In this document: piece after piece, positions 13,801 through 28,800 of the stretch
How positions within the stretch are numbered: the first letter of the stretch is position 1
Layout of the letters: each line of letters begins with the position of its first letter
NCBI GenBank assembly: GCA_964460435.1
Contig: CAYWRH010000001.1
Location: forward strand, 1 to 64,000
Source: JAAZBV01 sp964460435
Lineage (GTDB): Bacteria > Desulfobacterota > DSM-4660 > Desulfatiglandales > HGW-15
Reading direction: 5' to 3'
DNA: 64,000 nt
Program-made: the position numbers and the translations under genes
Notes under the pieces: generated by a model
Database searches by the model: none
Seen by the model: only the letters and a program-made list of their open reading frames with translations
Told to the model about the DNA's origin: nothing

Positions 13801-16800
13801 AATAACTCTGTATCATCATGCATAACAGGAGGATCAGAGGTTATAACAGGGTCCCCTGCCGGTGATATTAAACTTGATGCAAAAGATACATCCCTGATAC
13901 GATCAGCTGCAATCTCTGTTGCAGGCACCGGCGGCATAGCAGCTGGGGCTCTGATAGGTGCAAATGTGATCACCAATTCGGTTATTACAGAGATCAGCTC
14001 ATCTACAGTGGAGAGCGGTTCAAAACTTGAACTCACATCAGAAAACAAATCCTCTATTCTGGGGCTCAGCGTCGGAGTTGCAGCCTCAGGGGCCGGGGCC
14101 GGTATACTCTCTCTCACAGGAAATGTCATAACAAATACAACAAGGGCGGCTATAACCGGAGAAGAAACAAGCAGGTCTGATATAGATGCTACAGGCGCAA
14201 TAAATCTAACAGCCAATGATACATCTGAAATAAACACCCTTGCCATTGGTGTTGCAGGCACGGGCGGAGGGGCTGTGGGCGCGGCCCTGGCTGCAAACGT
14301 CATTATAAACAGCGCGGAGACTTTAATTAACAACAGTGATGTTGATACTGACTCCACACTCATTATGGACTCATCAAATTCCTCCATTATCAGAACACTG
14401 GCAATAGGGGTATCAGGTTCAGGCGGATTTGCTGTTCAGGTCTCGGCAATGGGGAATGTAATATCAAATGACACATCATCCATAATTACCGGCTCCACAG
14501 TAACTGCAAATGGGGATATTACCATTAAGGCAGAGGAAAAATCGCCGACCATGATACCTCTAATGGATGCTGTTGGCTCCTTTATAAAGGATGCAAAGAC
14601 TAAAAATTCACTGCAGAGCGCCCTTTCAGATACGCCGTTCAGCCTGTCAGCCAATATCGTTTCAATGCTGATAAATGTGGCAGGTTCAGGTGCAGTGGCT
14701 GTAAGCGGGGCCTTTACAGGAAATGTAATAACAAACTCCATAACAACAGGGATCACAGATTCGACTGTAACCTCTGAAACAGGAGGCATCAGCCAAACCT
14801 CTCTTTCAAATGCAGGTATTGCCTCCATATCGGTTGGCGTTGGCGGTTCCGGTATTGCGGCGGTAAGTGCGATTGCTTTTGGAAATACCATTACAAACCG
14901 GGTTGAGTCTATTGTATCTGATGCATCGATTCTGGATGCAGCAGGTGAGATAACGGTTTCTGCATCCGATAAATCCACCATACGCTCAGTTGGCTTAAGC
15001 ATAGCCGCATCCGGCGGGGTTGCAGCCTCTATAATCGGGGCGGTAAATTTTATCACTAATACGGTTACAGCAGAAATCTCGGGTTCAACAATATCAGACG
15101 GCACAAACCTGAATGTGAAAGCCCTGTCAGATTCAAATATCTACAGCTTTACCGGTGGTGTTGCTGCATCAGGGGCAGTTGCAGCCCAGTTATCTTTATC
15201 AGGCAATATCATAACGAATACGGTTACATCAAAGATTAAGGATTCTCATGCAGAATTAACAGGGACAGCTAATCTTTTATCAACCGACTGCTCAACCATT
15301 GACTCTATCTCTGTTGGGGTATCTGCATCCGGCGCAGCAGCCGCCGGGGCTGCCATGTCCGAAAATCGTATAGAGAACAGACTAAACGCAGGTATAGAGG
15401 GTTCTTATGTTGAGGCAGGCTCAGATATAAAGGCAATTTCAAAGTCAGCCTCAGTAATAAGGTCTCTTGCCGCTGGTTTGAGCGGTGCAGGTGGGGTGTC
15501 GGGGGCCGCATCAGTTACCCTTAACCAGATACGAAATAGTATATCGGCCTTTGCAACAGGTTCTACCCTGATCGCAACAAACGGGGAAATAATAATAAAG
15601 GCGCTTGATTCTGCTGATAATGCCTCTGATTACATGTCAGGCATGACAATGCCCGGAAATGTCTCCTCTTCTCTGAACAGCAAACTGTCAGCCACAGAGC
15701 ATGCGTCAGCAGCCAATATCCTTTCATTTGCGGGAAGCATCGGTGGCGCAGGGCTTGCAGCAGGTGCAGCGGCTGTTTCGGATAATGATATCCAAAATAA
15801 TGTAACTGCAAAAATTACTGATTCAGATGTTACATCCAACACCTCCGACATAACCGTATCAGCAGAATCCGAATCAAAGATCGTCTCCATGTCCCTTGGG
15901 ATAGGCGCTGCCGGCGGTATCGCCCTGAGCGCATCAGCAACAAACAACGAGATAGAAAACACCATTGATGCATCCATATCAGGAGAGTGCGCTGTATCGG
16001 CGGGAGATGATATTTCAGTAAAAGCCACAGATAAATCTGAGATAGATTCCATTGCATTAAGCCTTGCAGGGGCCATTGGCGCGGCAATAGGCGGTGTGAC
16101 AGTAAGCAATAATATTGATAATGATGTGTCTGCAAAAGTTTATGGCACATCAGGCTCAAAGAAAAACAGCATTAACAGGGCTAATGATCTAAATATTTAT
16201 GCGAAAGGCACCTACAGCATAAAAGGGTCGAGCCTTGGCGCTAATCTCGGCATCGTTGCTGCAGGGGCATCTGATGTTGACTCTACAATAGCAGGGTCAG
16301 TAAATTCATATATCGGTGGATTTACAGATATAGGCAAAGATGCAGATAATGTGAATGACATTTATATAGATGCCATCTCTGATGCCGATATCCTGAGTAA
16401 AACCGCAGCTGTTTCTGCCGGCATAGGCGGGGGCTCTGCGAATAATGCCAAATCAGTGATAAAGCCTGAGATAAACGGCTATATCGCTCATAATACAGCC
16501 ATAGATGTCACAGGCAACATAGCAGTTAATGCAGAGTCCACCTCAAAATCATATGCAACTACCACCGGTGTTAACGCAGGTGCCGCTGCTGTGGGGTCAT
16601 CAAAGTCGGTCTCAAAGATATCTCCAATAATCAATGCCTACGCAGGTGGTGATATAACTGCCCAGAACATCTCAATAAAAGGCTCTCACAAGCTGCCATC
16701 AAGCGGTTATTCAACCTATGCAATATCAACTGGTTCAGCCGGCGCCCTTGTGGGGGTTGATGCCACCACAAGTGAAGTTGAAGCTAAATCCACTGTAAAC

Positions 16801-19800
16801 AGTTATGTACTTAAAGACGCATCTCTAAACATAAGCGGCACAACCTTGATTAATGCAGATAACAACACCCTGCAATATTCAGAGGCTAACAGTAATACAG
16901 GAGGACTGATAGCCCTAGGTTTTAACAAGAGTACTGTATTTTCCAGTACAGTTACACACGCATATATTGAGGGTGATGTAACAATAACAGGCGAAAGCCT
17001 TGATATAAGCGCAACCGGCATTGATAATAACAACGTGTATGTAAAGGCCGGAAGCGGCGGCCTGGTAGCAGGCTCTGCATCTAACGGAAAAACTACAAGT
17101 AACAGCGCAACCCGTGTGGATATCGCCACCGGAACTGGTACTAAAATTGATGTTGGCGGCAATTTCAAGGCAAAGGCGGAACATAATACCCTGTTCAGGG
17201 CTGACTCTAACAGCATAACAGCCGCCCTGGTAGGTGGGAGCGGGGCAAATGTAACTAACGATGTCACGTCAGATGTGAATCTTGTCTTTGGACCGGGTGT
17301 AGATATTAATGCAGGCGCTATTGATGTTGATGCAAACAACATTATCACCAAGGTCTCAGACGGTTATAATGTGGTTGCAGGGTCTGGCGGGCTTGCAGGG
17401 GGGCCGGCTGCTTCAAGTGTAACAACAATCACTGACCGTACAAAGATAATTGTTCAGGATGGCGCTGATATAGAGGTGGATGGAGACAGACATCACCCTG
17501 GAGCCATGACCTTTGACAGTAAAAATATGCTTTACGCAACCGATAAAGTTAAGCTGGACTCCGGCGGTGCAATCGCCATTGCACTGGCTAAATCAGTTAT
17601 CATAAACAATGTGAACACAAATGAGATCATTATCGGTGACGCCAGACTGACAGGCGTAGGAAGCATAAATATATCCGCCTCTTCAACAGCAAATGTGCAG
17701 GCACAGGCCAATTCAAATACATATGGGGTTGCAGGGGCTGCACAGGGAGAGTCATATTCATCTGTTCATGCAGATAACAGGGTAACAATTGGCAATAATG
17801 CGGAAATAGACGCACTCGGCGATATCAGCCTTAATGCAGGTGCCGGCAACAATTTTTATGTCAAGGCCAATACAGATTTATGGAACAAAACAGCGCTTCC
17901 CATCGATACTGATCCAAAGGCGCATGGCGAGATAGTCCAGAGCAACCTTGTAGATATTAAGAGCGGGGCATATATAGGCTCTGCGGCTGATGTGCATCTT
18001 AATGCAGACAAGGGTTATTATTATGCCTATGGGGCAGGTGTGGGCACAGACCTGTATCGTGAAATTCTGGCCGCAATAGCCAACTTTTTCGGGTCAATCT
18101 TCGGAGCTAAGCCGGTAAGCCTCAAGATAGTCAAGGATTCATACAAAGAGGCGGCATCTGCAGATGTTCGTGTTGATGGCACCGTAAGGGCAGGGAAAAA
18201 CAATATCCAGGAGCTTATTATAAGCAACACTGATGAACAGTATGCGCCTATTATGATGACTGACCAGGGCGGTGGTATGCCGCTTCTGACCTTTGCATTG
18301 AACGGGGCAGAGGATGATGCCATTACGAGGAGCAATGGTTCATGGATTAAAGACGGATTTGAGGCAGGGCAATATATAGGCATATATGGATCAACCGGAA
18401 ATGACGGAGTATACCGGATTAAATCGGTTAGTGAGACAACGCTGGTGCTTGCGGATAATCTGGTTTTTAACAGGGATTCAGAGAGCGCAGACCTGTTTGC
18501 AGTTACAAGCTCCATTGGAACCAGGCCTATAGTCCTGAGCGGAACCCCGGCGATCACTTTTAACAGAACAAATTCCACCCTTACCCGTGCAGCAGGAAGC
18601 TGGGTTGCAGACGGGTTTGAGGTGGGGCAGTATATAAATGTAAGCGGGACTGCAAGTAATAACGGGATATACCGCATCCTGTCAATAAATGACACTACAG
18701 GTACAATAACAGTTACCGGGTCAAAACTCAGAAATGAAGATAATGTCCAGGCAGCTATTACAGCCCAGGCCATACAGTCTACAGCAAGCAGTGCGAGGAT
18801 GACCGGAAACCCGGTTCTGGATTATATACCAAGGCGGGCTGTTATAGAAAGGGATGACGGAGGGAGCTGGATAGATGACGGGTTTGTCGCAGGCAGAAAT
18901 ATTGTAATAGACAGTGTTAACTACAGTGTTGTTCAGGTGACAGCAGAGAGGCTCTATCTTGCTGAATCTTACAATGTTGAGCCTCATGCATCGACCGGCA
19001 AGACCGTCTCTTCTGTTATAGGCCAGACAACAGCAGATATGGCATTTGTGCCAGAACAGCTTGCTGCTAATGCTGAGATAGGATGGTCAGGAGGCAACTG
19101 GGAGTCTCAGGGTATAGCCGCAGGTGATGTTATAAGGATTTCAGGCGCTGATTTATCAGCCAATAATGCAACAGTTACTATTACACAGGTGGATGGCTCT
19201 GTTATCAGGCTGGCAAATGGCTCTGGGATTGTCGACGATGCGGAAAGCAGCAGTAATATAACCGTTCAAAAGGATGTTACTGTTTTGCCAGGGGTTCAAT
19301 TGATTTTTACACCTGAGGTAAAGACTGGTGAGGTAATTACAAGCAGGGCAACCATTGAGAGAAGCAGCGGTAGCTGGCTCACAGCAGGCTTTAGAGCCGG
19401 GCAGACCATTACAATATCAGGGGCAGGAGCCAATAATGGTCCCTATACAATTCATTCGGTTACTGATTCAATTATAACCCTTGCTGATAATTCAACCGTT
19501 ACCAGCACGACAGATACTGATGGGGCGCTATTTACCATAGGCTTCACTATTTCCAGCAATGTCAGCTTCACGGCACAAAGGGAGCATGAGGATGCAAAGA
19601 TAATCAACCTCTCCGGCAACTGGTCATCAGATTACAGGGCGAACCAGCAGGTCACCATCACAGGAGCGGATATTACGGGGAATAACGGTTCATATACGAT
19701 CCTTTCTGTTGCCGGAAACACTATGTCTATAACCGGAGCGCTTACCCTTGATATGGTTGATAACGGCGCACAGACAACCGCAACGGTTACTGCATCTACT

Positions 19801-22800
19801 GTAACTGACATCACATGGTCTGTTGATAGTGCCAGGATAGAGCGCAGTTCCGGTTCATGGATAAATGACGGGTTTGCTGCCAATCAGAACATTGTAATAA
19901 AAGGTTCTGACAGTAATGATGGCGACTATGTAATTGATAGTGTTACTGCAACGGCTATACATTTAAAGAGCGGGTTTGATCTGACCTTTAATGATACAAA
20001 CACCAATACGGTCACCACTATACAGACCCCTGCCGCAAAGGTTGTTCAGGTCGCAAACGGTGAGGAGGTATCATTTATTAAAGGGGTGGATGGCGGAAAT
20101 GACAAGATTGAACTCGCAGTTGGTTCAGAATGGTCAGAGTTTGGCTTTGCCACAGGACAATATATAAGGGTTACAGGCTCTGTTAATGGAAATAATGGCC
20201 TGTACAAAATAGCCTTGGCTACCGGGCGCACCCTTGTCCTGGCAACAGGGTATGATTCATTTAATGCTGATGAGACATATACTGTATCATCAGAAAAAAA
20301 TGTCATAGGCATTGCCCCAAAATCAATCAATCAGGTGGTTTCGTTAACTGCGGGCACAGGGCTAACACTCACAGTGGCTGATAACAGCATAACACGTGCC
20401 ACTGGCGACTGGGCAGCCGAGGGTTTCCAGGCCAACCAGTATATTATCCTCAGGGGGACATCATGGGGAAATGACGGGACTTACAGGATACAGGCCATTA
20501 CAAATGAAGGAAAAACCCTTGTGCTGGATGGTACATACCGCCTTCAGGATAATGAGACCTCAGCAGGGATAAAGATATATGCAGCGCCAGTAAAGCCCGG
20601 GACCATTTCAGACCTTATATACCGGACAGCAGGTGTTGACGCACCAATGGTAATAAAGGCAGACCTGGCAGAGGCATTAAGGAGAGATATAGAGCGTCTT
20701 GAGCAGGACAAAAAAAATTATGGGGGTGACGCAAAGGCCCTGGCAGGCATAGATGCACAGATTGACCAGTTAAAATACCAGGCTGCTGAGCTGGGGCTAT
20801 TAGGGCCAGATGGTTCTATTGTGGGCAATATGGAGGTTACATATATTGTGGCCCCCTATATTGAGGCACGCGGCGGTGATATTATTATTTCGGGTGATAC
20901 GCTCTCAGGATCAGGAAAGCTGGACGCCCCGGGCGACACCCGCATCTCTGTCATTAATCACAGCCCCTATTATCTGCGTATAAGCGAAGGGCTTACAGTG
21001 CTCGATCTTGGAGGCAATATCACATTCAATGGCGCAAGGATCTACAGCAATAGTGACATACAGGCGCGGAACCGGTCGGGCAGGATTGCACAGTTCAGCT
21101 CTATTATTACAGATAAGAATTCCTCTGATCCGCTGATTGAGATACGAAATACCTATAATCCTCCTCCTACAGGGCTGCTTGCATCAGCGCCGCCCCCTGA
21201 TATTGAGATACTGGGGGCTGCAATTACCAATGCTGCAGGGACGGTTCGAATCATAAACAAGGAGGGGAGCATCTTTATAAAGGATGACAAGTCCACCACC
21301 CCTGAGACCAGGACGGCAATAAAGGCCAAGACGGTTGACATAAGGGCCGGAAAAGATGTTGTTATTGCCACAGACACACAGCATGTTGGCGCAGACCCGG
21401 CAGTGATATGGGATGATCTTGCAACAGCAAGCGACAGCTCTCAAAAATTTAATCCTGATGGGACCGAGTATAGCGGAGGGGCCAACTGGAGCGGCAGCAA
21501 TACTGCACATCGGGCCCAGAATGGTGCCATTATTGCCGGGAATAACGTATTTATCACCGCAAGGGTGCTCAATATAAACGGCCCGATCCAGAGCGGAAAT
21601 GCAGAACGCACACTGATACTGCTTGACAGCTCACCTGTTTCAGGTGGCGGGACACTTGCTCAAAAGATAGCATCGCTTGAAACAGCAGGAAAAAGCGAGT
21701 GGATCACCCTCGCCGATTCAGACATAGAGGTCTTCTACAACCATGAAACAAACCGCATTATTATAGACAATGTAACGGTAGATGGCGGTCTTATAAAACT
21801 CACCGGCTATATCCTGGCCACAGATACTGACGGGCTGCTAAAGATTATGGACGGTTTCGGCAAGATCACCATCAATAACCAGAGTTCATGGGATATTGAT
21901 GTGCAGAGCATTAAAACAGGCGAGGATGATGAACTGATCCTTACAGGCAATAGTTGGCGGGTAACCGGAGCCGACATGCTGGTTACCGGCAGGGACTGGA
22001 TAACGCTAAAGGATAACGGGGCAAGCGAGCCTGATACCATAACAAGACAGACCGGGAGTTTTTTGCTGGACGGTTTTTACAAGGGACAGAAGATACTTAT
22101 AACAGGATCACAGCAGGGTAATAACGGGGTCTTTACGATTGATAGGGTGGAAGACAAGGTCATAACCCTTTCAGCAGGTGATAACCTTACCACTGAATTC
22201 CGTGACAACCTCTCATTTGAGATAAGCGGAAGCTGGATAACCCTTTCCGACACAGGCGCTCACGATACCATAAGCCGAAGCACAGGAAGCTGGATCACTG
22301 ACGGTTTTTATGTTGGGCAGAGCATCAGGATAATAAACTCTGCTAACGGGAATAATGGCACATATCTCATAAAATCCCTTGATGATCTTAATATTGTGCT
22401 TGAGGGTGGAAATCTTAATGCAGAGGTAAGCACATCCTCAACACTTGAGGTTGTGGGTAACTGGATCACATTCAGCCACACAGCAGATTCAGACACAATA
22501 ACCCGGAATGCAGGGAGCTGGATCGAAGAGGGCTACCGCGCCGGGCAGACCATAGTGATCGCCAATTCGACCCATAATAATGGCGAATACAAGATTGTTC
22601 AGGTAACAGAAAAGGCGCTTGTGCTGGATTCAACAGCATTTCTGATCAATGAGACAAATACCTCATCCGCTCTTGTAATAAGGGGTATGGGTAACGGTAT
22701 AGAGGGAAAGGTTATGATCACTGATACGGCCTATAATGTTGTCAGCGCCCCTGATGTTTATAAACCCCTTACAACGACATATACAAGGGTTGGTAATTCC

Positions 22801-25800
22801 ATACAGATAACCAGTAATGATATAGAAAATCTTTATTCGGGAAGCAGCAGTATAGTTGATGACCGCAACGCAATATACCAGCCTGTCCCGGGCCAGAGGT
22901 ATTACTGGGTAACAGGATATTCAGAGACCTCTGTCCTGACCGAACAGTGGACAAGCAGCAGCTTCTGGGGCATTAACTATGCAAATGGACAATCCAGAAG
23001 CTATTATAATTATGTTGATCCACAACCGGTTAACCTTGAGCCTGAGGCCAATTTTGTTGAGGCAGAAAAGGATGGAACAACAGATACCGGTTACGCCTAT
23101 GAATTCAGAACCATTGGTGCTCCTGTAATCTATACCAGAGATTGGGTGACAACCAGCGGATGGTGGATATTCTCCACAAAGACCTATCACCTTGAGAGAA
23201 TAACCTATGTGGGCCGCACCAATTATGACTATCACAGCGTAAAGGCAGATTACCCTGTAAAGATCGAGTTCATGGGGTATGAGACAGGCTCGGTTGATAT
23301 CACATCCAAAAATGATATCAACCTGACCGGCATTATAAGCAACCTCTCAGGGCCAACCACAATTATTTCAGAAAACAGCTCCATTAACCAGCTTGAGGAT
23401 CTTGCCATTATCAGGGCAGAAAATATAACCCTTGAGGCAGATAACGGAAGCATAGGCACCCAGGAAAGGGCAACGATCAGGCGTAACAGCGGCAAATGGA
23501 CTGAAGAGGGTTATGATGCGGGAGACATTATCAGGTTTACTGCGGGTTTAGGGGAGAATAACAACAAAGATTTTGTTATTTACTCAGTTACTGATGATAC
23601 TATTACACTTGTAACCGGATCAGGGCTTGTAACTATGACAGACAATGATGGTTTTACGCTCTATAATGTTACAGATGATACGACAAGAGAATATAATATT
23701 GATCCCCCAGTTATTAAAGCAGTGGGAGAGCATTATAAGTCGGTGCGCACTGATCTGTCAGGTGGCGTGCTCAGAGCCAGTGCAGATGGCCTTATAGCTA
23801 TTGAAGAGATTGAGGGCAAGCTTACAATAGGTGGGGTCATATCTGCAAATGATGACGTGGCACTGGTTTCAGAAGGGGGCATTTTTGCTGCTGACAGCAG
23901 CTCTGTTATTGCCGGAGACAACATACATCTGACATCAGTGACAGGGGCATTGGGCACCTCAGCGCTTAACTTACGCATTAATACGAACAACGATAACAAC
24001 TATAATGATGACACAAAGTCCGATTCCATCACTGCCTATGCCTTTAATGACATATATTTAAATGAGATTTCAGGAGATTTAAGGGTTGTAACTGTGGAAT
24101 CCCTTGATGGCGATGTAAATATTACTGTGGAAAACGGCAACCTTATAGATGTTAACACCATCGAAAGAAAGGATGTACGGACAGAGGCAGAGCTTGCCCA
24201 GCTGTGGGATGAGATGAACCTCATTAATAATGACGGCAGTGAAACGCTGGATGCATATAAGGGGCTTAAGACCCGTGAATATAATACCTACTGGGGCTAT
24301 AGAACAGGAGGTGTCATATATATAGACAGTATCTCCCAGATAAGCGGCGCTACAATCACCTTTGATTCTGATCATGGGCTAAAAACCGGTGATGCCCTGC
24401 TATACCGTGTGATGGAAGGCGATACAATAACAGGGCTTAACAATAAACAGACCTATTATGCCATTGTTGTTGACAGTAAAACTATTAGGCTTGCTGATTC
24501 TATCGCCCATGCAGGGGCAGGGCAGGCAATTAATATCAGCGCTCCTTTGGCAGATGCCAGATTCTCTCTTACAAATATGCTGCCATACGATCCGGGGTTT
24601 AAGGTCACAATGACGGATGCACAGAGAGAGGCTTACAAGGATCAACTGGGCTGGGATGATTCAAGGATTGATCTGGAAGAATTAAAAAGGACACAGGAGT
24701 TCCATGAGCTGCATAACAGGTACAGTGTTCTGGGTGATACATATAATCCTGACTGGCAGTATGACACCTCTAACACGGGGTATGACCCCTCCTTCACACC
24801 GGCTCAGGCAGTTGATAATACAAATGATACCATAAATATAGGCATCAACCTTTACGCTACCGGCACAGGAGTTGTCTATAGTGCAAACGGTGGTTCTAAG
24901 ATAAGGTATCTGGAAAAGGGAGAATGGGAGGAACTCGCTGAAGATAAAATATATTACATCATCAAGGCGGATTCAGGTAATCCGGAAATAATAAGGCTCG
25001 CCGATTCACTTGAGAATGCAAATCTTGGCATCTATCTTGATATTGATGCATCGGCAGCAACAGGAACCGGGCATAGGCTATCTGATGTTGATGCCCTTGC
25101 CATAGGCTCAAGCTGGACAGAAGATCAGCTTAAATATTCCCTGGGAGCAGGCTGGCTCAAGGAGACCACTGATACTGAGACACGTATAGAGGCATCCAAT
25201 CTTATCGGTAAAAACATTGTTATCAATGCTTCAGGGAGCATCGGCCATTTCATGGATGAGCAGATCATCCCTATTTCAAATGGTGACCTTGAATCAGGAG
25301 GCACACTTATTGAACTGAGCAAAGAGGATAAGGCGGCCCTTGCCGGCGCCGAAAGGGCAGACCTGATCTCCATTAAGTCAGATACAAATACCATTAGTTT
25401 TGGCACCCTGCATGATCTGGAATCAGGAGCCCCTGTGATATTCGGGCCCAGCGGAAACATGGGCGTAGGCGGGATACAGGGTGTAACTGATGGTGTTACC
25501 TATTACGCCAGGGTAATAGATGATTTTACCATACAGCTCTTTGACAGCGCTGCCCATGCAAGGGGAGAGGGTGACACAGGCCTGATAAATATCTTGCGAA
25601 GCGAGGCAAGGATAGTTCAGCGTGAGGATATAGATTTTACCTCCGGCGGGAGGGTTACAGAGATCAGCATCTATACCTCTGAAGGGGATATGGGTGGAGG
25701 AGGAACACCGGTCATCCTTACGGACTATGAAAATGATCTGATAAATGCAACAGAGCCGGAAGATATTACTGTTATAGATTCAGCCTTCAATACAATAAAA

Positions 25801-28800
25801 TTTGGTGTGGCTCATAACCTTACAAGCGGCACCCCGGTTAATTTCGGGCCGTTTGGCACCTTTACAATCAGTAATATCTCCGGTGTAATTGATGGAGAGA
25901 TCTATTACGCAAGGGTTGTTGATGCCTTCACCATTAAGCTCTTTGATACTGAGAAAAATGCCCTCGGCTCCGATGATACAGGCATTATTGACATCACAAG
26001 GAGCGAGATAAAGATAATAGAGCAGCAGCAGACAGAGGCGGGAATAGATATAAAGGCAGGCAAGTTCATATTCATAGGCTCTGAGTCAGATGTGAATATC
26101 ATATCCATTCAGGCAGGGCCGGATGTAAATCCCAACGGAGAGATAAGGCTCAAGACAAAGGGGGGGATATACAGCTCATCAGCATCTGCTGGAACAAATA
26201 TTAGGGGCGGCGATCTCTTCCTTGAATCTGGTCGTGAGGGTATAGGGCTAAATGGAGCACCTGTAACCATAGACCTTGCCCCAGGCGCGAAACTTACTGC
26301 AAGGGCAAATAACGGGATATTTATCCATGAAGTAAATGGCGACATGCATGTTGACACCATTTTTTCAAGAAAGAGGATAGACCTCATCTCTGACCGTTCT
26401 ATACTTGACGCCTTTGACGGAGATTATCTGAATATTCGTACTGAGGAGCTAAACCTGTATGCGGGTGAAAACATCGGAAGTAAAAATGGCGGCACTATTA
26501 ATTACTTTGATATCAACCTTTATCCGGGCGGGATCCTGAATGCTCATGCAGGGGGAGATATTTACCTTTCTGAAACAGACGGGGACATGGAAATTGGCAC
26601 CATTGTCTCCACTGGCGGCGATGTGACATTAAGGGCAATGGCCTCCCTACTTGATGCTGAAAATGATCTCCAGGCAGATGTAGCGGGAAATAATATTAAT
26701 CTTGAGGCAAGATACGGGGCGATCGGGATATCAGGTAATGACCTTGATATAGACAGCGCCTTCTCGGGAACCGGTAGTCTTATAAGTAACAGTGCGTTAA
26801 ATGGCTATATAACTGAAACAGACGGCGACCTGGGGCTCTATCAGGTGTCAACAGGGTTGGATTACACGGCCTTTATAGGAAGCGGTGCATCAATATACAA
26901 TGCACGGCTTGATGATGAGGATAATATCATCTCAGGGTCAGCATGGTTGTTTGCAGATAGAAACATAGGGTCAGGGTTAAAGACCATCAATACCACCATC
27001 GGCCACCTTGAAGGCCGTTCTGTGCATGGCAGCATATGGCTTATAAACCAGGGCCACCTTATTGTAGGCGGAGTAACAGAGAATGATGGCATCAGGGCAG
27101 AGGGCAGGATAGAGATCACCGCCCACAGCCCCATGACGGTAACAGAGAGTATTGAGGCGGGCGACATTATCCTTACCACAGAGGATAATTCTGATGCAGA
27201 CCATTTGACTGTGCAGGCAGGTGTGAATGTAATATCGACCGCCGGGTCAATACTGTTAAGGGCAGGGGATAACCTTATTATTGAGAATGGGGCAACCGTA
27301 CATGCTGCCAACACGGTGGAACTCTATGTTGATTTTGGAAACGCTGATCCGGGCTTTGGCGTTGTTCTTGAACTGATGGGGATGGTAACAGGGGGGATGG
27401 TCAGAATAACAGGCAACAGTGATAATGATATTATTCCTCTTATCTATGCTGTTTCACCGACAGTTATTAATACCCTGGACGGAAATGACTTTATCAGGTT
27501 AGGTAGCAATGCTGATCCTGACAGCAATATTAACGGCAATATAAGAAATATACTGAGGCTCGTTGATATAGACGGAGGACCCGGCTATGACTCACTTTAT
27601 CTGGATACCACAGGTGAATTTGATGGGGTTTCCGGAACAGTAACAGGGGACACCATCACCGGTTTCAATATGGGTGCGGATGGCCTGGTTCAGTATATAC
27701 GCATTGAAAACCTCAATCTGAATACCGGAAGCGGGAATGATGTTGTTAATATCCAGTCAACCGCAGCAGGAAATATAGCAGCTATTTATACCGGTGCAGG
27801 GGATGATACGGTTAATATCTCATCTGATGCCCCGGCTAACCTCGGCAACCTTGATGGTATCAATGGTCTAATAAATATTGACGCAGAATCAGGAGACAAT
27901 ACACTCAATATAAGTGATGCTGGGTCAGAGGTTGCTGATACCAATGCAGTCATAACAGATAGCAGTGTTTCCGGCATGTCGCCTGCGGATATCAATTTTA
28001 CTGCAGCCAATGGAACCTTTGTAGGCGGCATTAATATTATCTTCGGAAGGGGTGCGGATGTAATCTCCATAGAGGGTATCCGAAGTGACTCTCTGACTGC
28101 TGTATCAGGTAATGAAGGCAACGATATTTTTACCATAAAAGAGACAGTTGTTTCAGGCAGGCTGGAGGTTCACGGTGATGAGGGTAATGATAGGATTGAT
28201 GCCTCAGCCACTCCTGCTGGCGCTGAACTTGTGATTATTGGCGGCGCTAATGATGATACCTTGTACGGCGGAGAAGGTGATGATGTAATCTTTGGCGATG
28301 AGGTGACAGTTGTCCGTGATACGGATTACAGCATTATAAGGGTTGAATCAGATCGGTTTGGCTCTGGTGGTAATGATATAATAGCTGGCAATGACGGTAA
28401 TGATATTCTTGTTGGCGGTAATGGAGAGGATGATATCTCCGGGAACAATGGCAGTGACTATATCATTGGAGATAACGGTAATATTGAAATCACAGACGGT
28501 ATTGTGACCCGTATGGAGAGCACAGATACGGATGAGACCTTTACAGGGGATGATTATATAGATGCCGGGGATGGTAACAACTATGTAATAGCAGGTGGCA
28601 GTAATGACACTGTAACCGGAGGGAGTGGTGATGACTATGTGATAGGCGATCATGGCACACTCATCTTTACCGATGCGGGTAATCTTGCCGAAATAGCCAC
28701 AAGGCTGAATGATCTTGGCGGTGATGATGTTATTGACCTTGGCGATGGTAACAATATTGCGATAGCAGGTCAGGGGAATGACACAATAACAGCAGGAGCG

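Noticed and set aside
3300..26000. CRISPR-like or tandem DNA repeats
   Set aside because: The repeats are protein-level, in frame and diverged at the DNA level, with no constant repeat or spacer length of CRISPR type.
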